Assembly: GCA_036558645.1 (NCBI GenBank)
Contig: DATBFG010000052.1
Span: forward strand, 1-36,394
Length of the DNA: 36,394 nt
Reading direction: 5' to 3'
Origin: DATBFG01 sp036558645
GTDB taxonomy: Bacteria; Acidobacteriota; Terriglobia; Terriglobales; Acidobacteriaceae
Shown piece after piece: positions 1 through 6,753 of the stretch (position 1 is the stretch's first letter; each line of letters starts with the position of its first letter). Under the pieces are notes generated by a model. It worked only from the letters and a program-made list of their open reading frames with translations, searched no databases and had not been told where the DNA came from. Both the position numbers and the translations under genes were made by a program.

Positions 1-336
1 CGCGCCGGACCAGCCTAAAATCTGGCGAGTCATTCGCTTGAGGGCCGGATATGGCCCCACGAGATTGCTGAAAACTTCGTAGATCACCCCAAACCGCAAG
101 GCGGCGTCACACGCCACACCCACTCCGGCGCAGTTCCAATAGGTACTCACAGAAATATTCGGGTCATGATCGAGATAAAAGAGTAGGGATGTTTCGATCG
201 CCTGGACCAGGGTATAGGTAAAAAATATCGGGAACTCTCGATGCAGACGTCGCCTTATCATCAGCCCGGCAATGCCAAACTGAATAAGATGTGGCGCCAG
301 CCACAGATAATGCCAAAGTGGCGAATGGGGGTACAT
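1..336 (-). CDS. Partial multi-pass membrane protein, unknown function (3' end outside window)
   Basis: An open frame of 112 codons runs from an ATG at 336 to the window edge without a stop. It starts MYPHSPLWHYLWLAPHLIQF and continues with hydrophobic segments (about residues 8-25, 38-55 and 67-85) separated by short basic or acidic loops such as MIRRRLHREF. This reads as the N-terminal half of a polytopic inner-membrane protein. I recognise the general style (a WHYLWLAPH start and a REFPIFFTY loop) as common in acidobacterial genomes, but I know of no function. An in-frame ATG at 375 would add 13 residues that look non-coding, so 336 is preferred; neither start has a strong ribosome site. 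A secreted-peptide gene lies 92 nt upstream in the same direction, so the two may be co-transcribed. Confidence 0.72.
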   Translation of the reverse strand, partial: MYPHSPLWHYLWLAPHLIQFGIAGLMIRRRLHREFPIFFTYTLVQAIETSLLFYLDHDPNISVSTYWNCAGVGVACDAALRFGVIYEVFSNLVGPYPALKRMTRQILGWSGA

Positions 337-428
337 AACCAATTCTCGGCAATATACCCCCTCCCCGTGACACATGCAATGACGTGCCGCACTCTGTGGT
401 ACTCTATCCGCCCATTTGGCACTTGGAT

Positions 429-557
429 CTATGGCTTACATTGCTGATTCGGTGGACAGTTGTTTCGAGGGTTGCCGTCGGCTGAAGAAAGGGAAGGACT
501 TGCAAGCGCACCAATTAACATCAAGGTTCCGGTGAGGAGGAAGAAAAACTTTTTCAC
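429..557 (-). CDS. Small secreted Cys-containing peptide (42 aa)
   Basis: This gene is short but well supported. A GTG at 557 is preceded by AAAAGGAG with a 9-nt spacing, and the 42-codon frame ends at TAG (429-431). The product is a near-ideal signal peptide: a KK N-region, a hydrophobic core FFFLLTGTLMLIGALA and a probable cleavage site near SLSSA. A tail of about 17 residues follows (DGNPRNNCPPNQQCKP) with two cysteines, C34 and C40, that could form one disulfide in the periplasm or outside the cell. No lipobox is seen. It precedes the membrane-protein gene that starts at 336 and diverges from the 138-residue gene at 670. The role is unknown; a signal, a bacteriocin-like peptide or an envelope peptide are all possible. 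The gene itself is quite certain, its job is not. Confidence 0.72.
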   Translation of the reverse strand: MKKFFFLLTGTLMLIGALASPSLSSADGNPRNNCPPNQQCKP

Positions 558-558
558 T

Positions 559-584
559 GGAGTAAACTCCTTTTATGGATATAA
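559..584 (-). promoter_or_regulatory. Ribosome site and candidate -10 for the secreted-peptide gene
   Basis: Reading the minus strand, TTATAT (around 584-579) is followed by CCATAAAAGGAG and then TTTACTCCA before the GTG at 557. The GGAG is a good Shine-Dalgarno match with a 9-nt spacing. The GGAGT/ACTCC arms at 559-570 could pair and partly hide the ribosome site. The -10 assignment is tentative because the -35 region is poor. Confidence 0.4.
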
Positions 585-644
585 CAACCGTGATAATGTG
601 GCCAAAATTACAGTTGCCTTGTCCAGCTAGAAGTAGTTAGAGCT

Positions 645-664
645 TTGTTCTGAAAACAGAACAA
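645..664. promoter_or_regulatory. Perfect palindrome, candidate operator (GTTC-N8-GAAC)
   Basis: TTGTTCTG and CAGAACAA form perfect 8-bp arms around AAAA, ending 5 nt before the ATG at 670. A weak promoter, TTGCCT (614-619) with a 17-nt spacer to TTAGAG (637-642), would place the transcription start inside the palindrome. Read on the minus strand it matches the site at 2701-2720 at 18 of 20 positions. A related site lies at 1877-1893 before the regulator gene. It is probably a protein-binding site. Confidence 0.6.
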
Positions 665-669
665 GAATC

Positions 670-1086
670 ATGACTTTGAAATCTGCATTCGAAGATGTGG
701 TAGGCACAACGCTCGCAGCAATCTCAGGGATCGTCGCGAAGCTGGAATACGTGTCCAATCTGCGAAGGACCTCAGGGCAGCCATATGCGCATTGGGGACT
801 GGAACGTGTTCATGGCGAGGGTTCGGCGCAACAGGCGCTCGCAGAAGCTCATCAGCTAATATTCTTGCGGCTACTGCGCACCTCCTTACGCGACCTGCGC
901 GAGGATGTTGAATTGTCGTGCGGAAAAGAAGTACCGGTGGATCAGTACCTGGCGAAGCTTAGGAAAGATGTGAAGATGTTACTGCCGGAGGATTTGGGCG
1001 GTGGTTCACACCGTCACTTTAATTCAGTGCTGCTGGCTCTTTCGTCTCTCCCAAGGTCTCGACCCCCTTCCACTCCCCGAGCTTGA
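670..1086 (+). CDS. Conserved-looking protein of unknown function (138 aa)
   Basis: ATG at 670, TGA-terminated frame of 138 codons. The protein is soluble and mostly helical in character (LAEAHQLIFLRLLRTSLRDLREDVELS), with a motif-like stretch MLLPEDLGGGSHRHFNSVLLALSSL near the C-terminus. There are no membrane segments, signal peptide or catalytic motif I recognise. Upstream there is no Shine-Dalgarno sequence, only the 645-664 palindrome. The last 68 nt overlap the 3' end of the convergent regulator gene (1019-1852), and the final 12 residues (RSRPPSTPRA) are low-complexity, consistent with read-through into the overlap. The shared operator-like site suggests control together with the regulator. 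Function unknown. Confidence 0.62.
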   Translation: MTLKSAFEDVVGTTLAAISGIVAKLEYVSNLRRTSGQPYAHWGLERVHGEGSAQQALAEAHQLIFLRLLRTSLRDLREDVELSCGKEVPVDQYLAKLRKDVKMLLPEDLGGGSHRHFNSVLLALSSLPRSRPPSTPRA

Positions 1087-1852
1087 GCGCAATCCCGACA
1101 ACTTGGCCTATCACTTCGGCATGCTGCGGATGCCGAAGGATTCGCACCGCCACCGGTGATAAAGGATGGGGCTGTAGAACGATACTGTCTCCCTTCATCG
1201 TGCACCAGCAACATGTGTAACCATCGCGGGTCTCGACGAAGTAGATGGGCCGCTCGTATTCCGATCGCCAAATGCCCTGTAAAACCTTATTCTTCGATTC
1301 ATCCACCTGAACAAATGTTCCGGGCGGCAGGAGTGGATACATGGTGAAATCCTCGCTGCCCACGTATCCATATGTGTACTTGGTTGCAGTGAATTGCGCC
1401 AAGTAGGCAAGTGGCACAAGCCCCCATTGCTCCACCATGCGACCTAGGTTCGTGCTGCGCCGTGGATCGAAAGCAGGATCCATCCGAATCGGCATCTCGA
1501 CCAGAGTCGTGGTCTGGAGGACATCGGTACGATGCGATTTTGGGGGCTGGCTGAGTCGGATATCCTGCGCCACGAGGTTCAAATCGATCCCGTACCAGCT
1601 AAGCACCTGTCGCAAATCTTGTCGGTAAATGATGGCGAGCGAGTAGAGCCGGTAAATGCTCGGTACCAACCCCTTGGTCTCAATGTCTGAGAGGCGGCTT
1701 GGACTGATGATGAACTCAGCATTCCCATGCTTTTCGGCAAGCCGGGTGCTTGCGCTTTCAACATCTCGCATGGTCAGACCCAGCCGCTCGCGGGCGACTC
1801 GCAGATTTGATCCGGCGGTGAGAATCGGGCCCCCTTCAGACAGCTTGTTCAC
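1019..1852 (-). CDS. XRE-type HTH regulator with S24/LexA-like C-terminal domain
   Basis: The 277-residue protein has an N-terminal helix-turn-helix (about residues 14-85: NLRVARERLGLTMRDVE ... ISPSRLSDIETKG ... LYSLAIIYRQDLRQVL) typical of the XRE/Cro family. The C-terminal half (about 160-258) follows the S24/LexA fold order: YPLLPPGTFVQVDE, then a strand pair, then VIGQVVGIALKLG. The residue in the usual catalytic-Ser position reads as Thr170 and the Lys region as CCWC (214-217), so self-cleavage looks unlikely and a ligand-sensing or dimerising role is more plausible. It starts at GTG 1852 with no Shine-Dalgarno sequence. A GTTC-N9-GAAC palindrome and a -10-like TTTATA lie just upstream, which suggests autoregulation. 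It overlaps the convergent gene 670-1086. Confidence 0.82.
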   Translation of the reverse strand: MNKLSEGGPILTAGSNLRVARERLGLTMRDVESASTRLAEKHGNAEFIISPSRLSDIETKGLVPSIYRLYSLAIIYRQDLRQVLSWYGIDLNLVAQDIRLSQPPKSHRTDVLQTTTLVEMPIRMDPAFDPRRSTNLGRMVEQWGLVPLAYLAQFTATKYTYGYVGSEDFTMYPLLPPGTFVQVDESKNKVLQGIWRSEYERPIYFVETRDGYTCCWCTMKGDSIVLQPHPLSPVAVRILRHPQHAEVIGQVVGIALKLGEWKGVETLGETKEPAALN

Positions 1853-1870
1853 CGGAATGGCTCATTTCTC

Positions 1871-1893
1871 TATAAAGTTCTGGAAATCCGAAC
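1871..1893 (-). promoter_or_regulatory. Regulator-gene promoter with GTTC-N9-GAAC operator-like site
   Basis: On the minus strand GTTCGG-ATTTC-CAGAAC (1893-1877) is followed at once by TTTATA (1876-1871), a plausible -10, and then 18 nt to the GTG at 1852. The palindrome would overlap the -10/-35 spacer, so its occupant would block polymerase. The half-sites equal those at 645-664 and 2701-2720, with one extra base in the centre. Confidence 0.5.
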
Positions 1894-2099
1894 GCGCTCT
1901 GAAACAACCCAATCGCGGCGTGAGAAAAATGGGCACGACGGCCCTCGCTCGCCTCGCTAGTATCCTCGAATCCTTCTTTTTCCGCAATCCGGAACGTCGC
2001 TACAGCCCCTGAGATCATAGAACGATTTCGCAGACAGTCAAGAGACATCACTACGCCCAAACGCAAGCCTTCATTCAATATTCCTGGTCCCTCGTACCA

Positions 2100-2105
2100 T
2101 ATAAT
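2100..2105 (+). promoter_or_regulatory. -10 box of a near-leaderless promoter
   Basis: A perfect TATAAT lies 10 nt upstream of the ATG at 2116. A transcript starting about 7 nt downstream of this box would have a 5' leader of only a few nucleotides. No Shine-Dalgarno sequence is present beyond a weak GAGAG. Confidence 0.55.
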
Positions 2106-2115
2106 ATGAAGAGAG

Positions 2116-2355
2116 ATGGCCCGAGGTTGGGAGAGCAAGTCGGTGGAAGAGCAGCAATCCGAGGCTGCCTCTCGCCAGTTGCCAAAAGTCCGATTAACAC
2201 CGGAACAGATCGCCAGAAAGCGTCAGGCAGAAGACCTTCAGTTGGCTCGTCGGCACCTTCTTGATCAGCTACAAACCGTTAAGAATCCGAGACATCGGAG
2301 GATGTTGGAGGATAGTCTCGCAGGACTGGACCAACGTCTTTCCGCCTTGCTGTAG
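2116..2355 (+). CDS. Small charged protein of unknown function (79 aa)
   Basis: ATG at 2116, 79 residues: an N-terminal MARGWESKSVEEQQSEA followed by a strongly charged, helix-rich region (RLTPEQIARKRQAEDLQLARRHLLDQLQ ... HRRMLEDSLAGLDQRLSALL) with heptad-like leucines, so a coiled coil is likely. It has no signal peptide and is probably cytoplasmic. The good -10 box 10 nt upstream and the clean protein-like composition support a real gene. It sits upstream of purS in the same direction with a separate promoter. I recognise no domain and cannot assign a function. Confidence 0.68.
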   Translation: MARGWESKSVEEQQSEAASRQLPKVRLTPEQIARKRQAEDLQLARRHLLDQLQTVKNPRHRRMLEDSLAGLDQRLSALL

Positions 2356-2393
2356 CATAACAGGATTCCCTTCGGAACCAGAGCTGTTGAAGG

Positions 2394-2399
2394 TATAAT
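2394..2399 (+). promoter_or_regulatory. purS -10 box, near-leaderless
   Basis: A perfect TATAAT ends 11 nt before the purS ATG. The -35 hexamer 17 nt upstream (TTCGGA, 2371-2376) is poor. No ribosome binding site lies between the box and the start codon. Confidence 0.55.
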
Positions 2400-2410
2400 G
2401 GCGTATCCCC

Positions 2411-2656
2411 ATGAAGGCTTTCGTCTACGTGTCACTAAAGAAGAGCGTTCTGGATCCCCAAGGCAAGACCATCCATGGTGCTCTCAAGAAGATGGGATAC
2501 AGGGGTTTAGACGGAGTTCGGCAGGGCAAGTACTTCGAACTTTCGCTTGATGGCGGGCTAAGCCGCTCGGAGGCGGAAGCAGAGGTTGGCCGTATTGCCC
2601 GTGAAGTTCTCACTAACCCCGTAATAGAAGAGTATCGCTTCTCCCTCGAAGATTAG
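2411..2656 (+). CDS. purS: Phosphoribosylformylglycinamidine synthase subunit PurS
   Basis: The 81-residue length and sequence match PurS: MKAFVYVSLKKSVLDPQGKTIHGALKKMGY, then RQGKYFELSLDGG, ending NPVIEEYRFSLED. PurS is the small structural subunit that bridges PurL and PurQ in the fourth step of de novo purine synthesis (FGAR to FGAM, ATP and glutamine dependent) in the cytoplasm. purQ and purL, which often follow purS, are not next to it here; glmS follows after an 83-nt gap with its own promoter. The start at 2411 fits the family N-terminus, although it lacks a Shine-Dalgarno sequence. Confidence 0.92.
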   Translation: MKAFVYVSLKKSVLDPQGKTIHGALKKMGYRGLDGVRQGKYFELSLDGGLSRSEAEAEVGRIAREVLTNPVIEEYRFSLED

Positions 2657-2700
2657 TGGCGCCGCCAAAAGCATTGTCCCCCGTGGTTGCGAAAGTACTC

Positions 2701-2729
2701 TTGTTCGGTTTTCAGAACTAGATTATTAA
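2701..2729 (+). promoter_or_regulatory. glmS promoter with overlapping GTTC-N8-GAAC site
   Basis: TTGTTC (2701-2706), a 17-nt spacer and TATTAA (2724-2729) form a plausible sigma-70 promoter just before AAGGAG and the glmS ATG. The -35 and spacer (2701-2720) read as TTGTTCGG-TTTT-CAGAACTA, the same 8-4-8 palindrome type as 645-664 with 6 of 8 arm positions paired. Confidence 0.5.
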
Positions 2730-2739
2730 GGAGTGCACA

Positions 2740-4614
2740 ATGTGCGGGATTGTCGGCTATGTGGGCAAGAAAAGAGTCGTCCCTGTAATCATTGAGGGGC
2801 TCAGAAAGCTCGAGTATCGGGGCTACGATTCGGCGGGAATTGCGGTCAGCGGTAACGGAGAAGGCCTGCAGATCCGCCGTGCTGAAGGCAAGCTCCGGAA
2901 CCTGGAAGAGGTTATCCGGCTGAAGCCGCTCGACGGCACCTACGGGATCGGACACACCAGATGGGCCACCCATGGCCGCCCCACCGAAGAGAACGCCCAC
3001 CCGCACCGTGACTGCTCCGGACGTATCGTCGTCGTTCATAACGGCATCATTGAGAACTACGTAGCTCTAAAAAAGAAGCTGATTGAGGAAGGCCATCGAT
3101 TCACCACCGAAACCGATACCGAAGTCATCGCCCACCTCGTAGAACGCTATTTTCTGAAAACCGGAAACGGTCATCGGCCATCTCTCGAAGAGGCGGTCCG
3201 CAAGACGGTTGGACAGCTGACCGGAGTTTTTGCATTGAGCGTGATTGCGGTTGATGAGCCTAACAAGATCGTTGCCGCCCGCAACGGTCCTCCCGCTGTG
3301 ATTGGCCTCGGCAAAGATGAATACTTTGTAGCCTCTGATGTTCCCGCCATCCTGTATCACACGCGTGACCTGTTCTTTCTCGGTGATGGTGACCTTGCAG
3401 TCATCACGCCTGACGGCGTCCAGCTTACCGACTTCAACGGCCAGCCGATCGTTCGCCAGGTGCAACACGTCACCTGGGATCCCATCATGGCGGAAAAGGG
3501 CGGCTTCAAGCACTTCATGCTCAAAGAAATCTATGAGCAGCCGCGCGCCGTCCGCGACACCACGCTTGGGCGCATCTCGCAGGAGACCGGCCACGTTTTC
3601 CTCGATGAGATGGAGATCACTGAAGCTGAATTCCGTGCCGCCAGGAAAATCAACATCGCCGCCTGTGGTACGAGTTGGCACGCGGCCCAGGCCGGAAAAT
3701 TCATGATTGAGCGACTGGCGCGTCTGCCCGTTGAGGTCGATTACGCCAGCGAATGGCGCTATCGCGATCCCATCGTCGGTCCGGACACCATTACCATGGT
3801 GATCTCACAATCCGGCGAGACCGCAGACACCATCGCCGCACAGCGCGAAGCAAAGTCCAAAGGCTCAAAAACCCTCGCCATCTGCAACGTCGTCGGATCC
3901 ATGATCACGCGCGAAGCCGCAGGCACGATCTACACCCATGCCGGGCCCGAGATAGGCGTCGCGTCGACGAAGGCCTTCACCGGGCAACTCACGGCTCTTT
4001 ATCTCTTCGCGCTTTATCTGGCGCAAGTGCGCGGCGCCTTGACGCCGGAAGAAGCCCTTGACGCCGTACAGGAACTCACCCGCATACCTGGAAAATTGGA
4101 GCATCAGCTCACCCACGAACAAGATTGTGAGGACTTGGCCAAGGAATATGTTCGCGTGCAGGATTTTCTATTCCTCGGACGCGGCATTCATTATCCAATC
4201 GCCCTCGAAGGCGCGTTGAAGCTGAAAGAAATCTCCTACATTCACGCCGAGGGCTACCCTGCCGGGGAAATGAAGCACGGTCCAAACGCGCTGATTGACG
4301 AGAACCTTCCGGTGGTGATCATCGCCACGCGCGACCCCAAGAGCGAGCTTTCGATGGTTCGCTACGAGAAGACGATCTCAAACCTAAAGGAAGTGAAAGC
4401 GCGTTCCGGAAAAGTGATCGCGCTTGCGACCGAAGGCGATGAAGAAATCCGCGAGGCGGCGGATCATGTGATCTACGTTCCTCCGGCGCCGGAAGAGCTG
4501 TTGCCGATTCTTGAGATTGTCCCGCTGCAACTGCTGGCGTATCACATCGCCGTCCGTCGCGGATGCGATGTCGACCAGCCGCGCAATCTGGCGAAGTCGG
4601 TCACGGTGGAGTAG
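2740..4614 (+). CDS. glmS: Glutamine--fructose-6-phosphate aminotransferase (isomerizing)
   Basis: A 624-residue GlmS of normal length. It makes glucosamine-6-phosphate from fructose-6-phosphate and glutamine, the first step to UDP-GlcNAc for peptidoglycan and outer-membrane glycans. The N-terminus MCGIVGYVG supplies the Cys2 nucleophile of the class II glutaminase domain (about 1-225), with HTRWATHG and HNGIIENY motifs. Two SIS sugar-isomerase domains follow (about 300-435, with SQSGETADT, and 470-610, with the EISYIHAEGYPAGEMKHGP segment). The protein ends in the expected DQPRNLAKSVTVE. The ribosome site AAGGAG lies 8 nt before the ATG. No glmS ribozyme-like leader is evident: the gap to purS is only 83 nt. 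Confidence 0.97.
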   Translation: MCGIVGYVGKKRVVPVIIEGLRKLEYRGYDSAGIAVSGNGEGLQIRRAEGKLRNLEEVIRLKPLDGTYGIGHTRWATHGRPTEENAHPHRDCSGRIVVVHNGIIENYVALKKKLIEEGHRFTTETDTEVIAHLVERYFLKTGNGHRPSLEEAVRKTVGQLTGVFALSVIAVDEPNKIVAARNGPPAVIGLGKDEYFVASDVPAILYHTRDLFFLGDGDLAVITPDGVQLTDFNGQPIVRQVQHVTWDPIMAEKGGFKHFMLKEIYEQPRAVRDTTLGRISQETGHVFLDEMEITEAEFRAARKINIAACGTSWHAAQAGKFMIERLARLPVEVDYASEWRYRDPIVGPDTITMVISQSGETADTIAAQREAKSKGSKTLAICNVVGSMITREAAGTIYTHAGPEIGVASTKAFTGQLTALYLFALYLAQVRGALTPEEALDAVQELTRIPGKLEHQLTHEQDCEDLAKEYVRVQDFLFLGRGIHYPIALEGALKLKEISYIHAEGYPAGEMKHGPNALIDENLPVVIIATRDPKSELSMVRYEKTISNLKEVKARSGKVIALATEGDEEIREAADHVIYVPPAPEELLPILEIVPLQLLAYHIAVRRGCDVDQPRNLAKSVTVE

Positions 4615-4726
4615 CTCGAGGCAAGAGCCGGCCAGAGTAACATCAGTCGTTTGCATGGCGCAGCTCGTCCTAGCGCGGCCAACTGGCATACCTGTTTCAA
4701 ATATTGCAGAATCTAAGCTCTCGATC

Positions 4727-4751
4727 CCGCTCAGTTCCTGAGCGGCTGGAG
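4727..4751 (+). promoter_or_regulatory. 5'-UTR stem-loop next to ribosome site
   Basis: CCGCTCAG (4727-4734) and CTGAGCGG (4738-4745) form a perfect 8-bp stem with a TTC loop. It ends 2 nt before the GGAG (4748-4751) of the DUF5107 gene. It has no T-tract, so it is more likely a leader structure affecting translation or mRNA stability than a terminator. Confidence 0.5.
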
Positions 4752-4758
4752 CTTGTGC

Positions 4759-6585
4759 ATGAATCGGACACCTTGGCCTAGGGCATACCCATTCACTCTG
4801 AAAGCCTGCTTCCTCCTTATTTTCGCGGTCACGTGTTTCGCCTCAGAACAAGAGGACAAAGTTCAGGCGACCGAGTACCAGGATTACATCCTCACTCATG
4901 TGCTGACGCCCTGTGGGCCGATCCCAACCGCACTTGACCCTAATGGTGTTTATCCATACGTCAGCTATTGCGAAACGTCGAACCGTCCTTCGCCGCGAAA
5001 GTATCAATTCATTGTTCTTGAGAACACCTACCTAAAAGTGACGCTCTCTCCTGAGCTCGGCGGCAAAGTCATGTCCATGGTGCATAAGCCATCAGGAAAA
5101 GAAGTGCTATACGTTCCCGAGGTCGTGCGACCGACCCGTATTCTCCCTCGCTTTTATTTTGTGGCCGGTGGAATCGAGGTAAGTTTTCCGATCTCACACT
5201 CACCGAGCCAGAACGAAACCGTTCTCTACAAGATCGACCGGACTCAGAATCGAGTCTACGTGACGTGTGGCGAGCGCGAACTGCGCTTCGGTATGCAGTG
5301 GTCGATTGAATATTCCCTCGGACCCAGCGATCGGTTCCTGACCGAACGCGCGTTGTTCTACAACCCCGGGACTGTTCCTTATCCTTGGATGTCATGGTCC
5401 AATGCTGCAGTGCCCGCTGCGGACGACACAGAATTTCATTTTCCTCACGGCGAGGTTTTGTCCCATGCATCACAAATCAGCAACATGGATTGGGAGAAGC
5501 AGGGTCCGAAACGTGAGTCTGACATCAAGGAGATGACCGGATATTTTTGGAAGAACCCTGACACCTACTCCTTCGGTGTCTACACCCCGTCGCTCGGCAG
5601 CGGTCTCTATCACATCGGCGTCGCAAACATTTCTCCTGGTATCAAACTGTGGAGCTACGGAGTTGGCGAGGACCGCGCGTGGGCCACGCTCAGCACAGCC
5701 AGCATGCAGCCTTACGTCGAAATGCAAGGTGGCCCCATCGCCGACCAGTCCATCAAGTTGGAACTGCCTCCCCGCAAATCACGATGTCATGTCGAGTACT
5801 GGATACCGACCGACAAACCATTGGACATTTACTCACTAAAAGTACCTGAGGAACATTTGCGAAACACCAATGAAATTCCCATTTTCAGTTGGGCGAGGCC
5901 CGATGAAATCAACCCATGGACCGAATTGCAAGATGCTTACGCAGGCAGAAAATCCGTCCCTGACCCTCCTTCCGTCGAAGAGAACCGTTGGGCTCCTTCG
6001 GGCATGGAAGATCTGGCTCCAGCTTTCGAGTGGGCTGTCCAAAATACTCGCGACGCTAAGGCCGATCTTTGGAGGTTTTACTACGGGACATGGCTCGCGG
6101 GTCGCGGAAAGACCGAAGATGCAATCCGCGTTCTTTCTGCGTCCCAGGCTGGTGTGGCTCATGTCATGCTAGCGCGCCTTTACCAAGCCAAAGGAGATTC
6201 AAAGGATGCCGCCGCGGCAATGGAATCGATCCACGATCGATGGCTGCAATTGCATCCTCAAGTTGTCGTTGAACGAGATCGAATCTTGCATGCATTGGGG
6301 ACACAAACTCTCACCGAACGTGAGCAGTGGCTAAATCGCGTCGGAGCGCTGAAAGATGAATGGATCATTGAGCGCAAGGTGCAGCTATTGATCGATCAGG
6401 GGAAAACGCAGGAAGCCAAGCAGCTCCTTCTGTCTTTTCCATTCCAGAAAGTACACCAAACCTACACTCGCACTGGATTGTGGATGCAGATCTGCGAGCG
6501 GCTCAAAGAGCGTTGCGAACCGATACCGCAAGAACTGGGAGAGGATCACCTGGCTCACTTCGGCGCATATCGCGAGTTTCAATAG
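4759..6585 (+). CDS. Secreted DUF5107 / TPR-like protein
   Basis: The product is about 608 residues. It begins with a signal peptide (MNRTPWPRAYPFTLKACFLLIFAVTCFAS) and so should be exported. Residues roughly 55-350 have the DUF5107 pattern (LENTYLKVTLSPELGGKVMSMVHKPSGKEVLY ... FYFVAGGIEVSFPISHSP), a domain that resembles carbohydrate mutarotase-type beta-sandwiches. The C-terminal third is helical with degenerate TPR-like repeats (EDAIRVLSASQAGVAHVMLARLYQAKGDSKDAAAAMESI). A substrate in glycan handling is plausible from the family but not shown. The ATG at 4759 is chosen over a TTG at 4753 because GGAG then sits 7 nt upstream rather than 1. It stands alone between glmS and another secreted-protein gene. 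Confidence 0.82.
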   Translation: MNRTPWPRAYPFTLKACFLLIFAVTCFASEQEDKVQATEYQDYILTHVLTPCGPIPTALDPNGVYPYVSYCETSNRPSPRKYQFIVLENTYLKVTLSPELGGKVMSMVHKPSGKEVLYVPEVVRPTRILPRFYFVAGGIEVSFPISHSPSQNETVLYKIDRTQNRVYVTCGERELRFGMQWSIEYSLGPSDRFLTERALFYNPGTVPYPWMSWSNAAVPAADDTEFHFPHGEVLSHASQISNMDWEKQGPKRESDIKEMTGYFWKNPDTYSFGVYTPSLGSGLYHIGVANISPGIKLWSYGVGEDRAWATLSTASMQPYVEMQGGPIADQSIKLELPPRKSRCHVEYWIPTDKPLDIYSLKVPEEHLRNTNEIPIFSWARPDEINPWTELQDAYAGRKSVPDPPSVEENRWAPSGMEDLAPAFEWAVQNTRDAKADLWRFYYGTWLAGRGKTEDAIRVLSASQAGVAHVMLARLYQAKGDSKDAAAAMESIHDRWLQLHPQVVVERDRILHALGTQTLTEREQWLNRVGALKDEWIIERKVQLLIDQGKTQEAKQLLLSFPFQKVHQTYTRTGLWMQICERLKERCEPIPQELGEDHLAHFGAYREFQ

Positions 6586-6667
6586 CGCCCGGCTCGAAGG
6601 AACGAAGCCATTCGACTCGTAACGAATATCTCACGTACATTGCAGAAGAATTCGCGACGACCGCGCA

Positions 6668-6724
6668 TTGACTCCCAAGGCAGCCAGTAGTAAAGTCCCG
6701 CAGACTCGGCTTTCCGAGCCGAGT
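6668..6724 (+). promoter_or_regulatory. Promoter and 5'-end stem-loop of the 6754 gene
   Basis: TTGACT (6668-6673), a 17-nt spacer and TAAAGT (6691-6696) make a good sigma-70 promoter. The predicted start (about 6703) is followed at once by a perfect 8-bp stem, ACTCGGCT (6704-6711) and AGCCGAGT (6717-6724), with a 5-nt loop. The mRNA would therefore begin with a hairpin. It lacks a T-tract and would not terminate transcription well. Confidence 0.55.
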
Positions 6725-6753
6725 TCCGTCATTAGGCTCTTCCAGGAGAATCG

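Noticed and set aside
1555..1600. tRNA T-loop-like GAGGTTCAAATCGATCC
   Set aside because: It lies inside the regulator coding sequence, and no acceptor or anticodon stem could be matched around it.
1836..2138. 100-codon minus-strand frame upstream of the regulator
   Set aside because: No ribosome site or recognisable protein character, and it covers the regulator's promoter and operator-like site and runs into the 79-aa gene's start.
6704..6724. Terminator for the DUF5107 gene
   Set aside because: The stem has no T-tract and starts right after a good TTGACT-17-TAAAGT promoter, so it is better read as the 5' end of the next mRNA.
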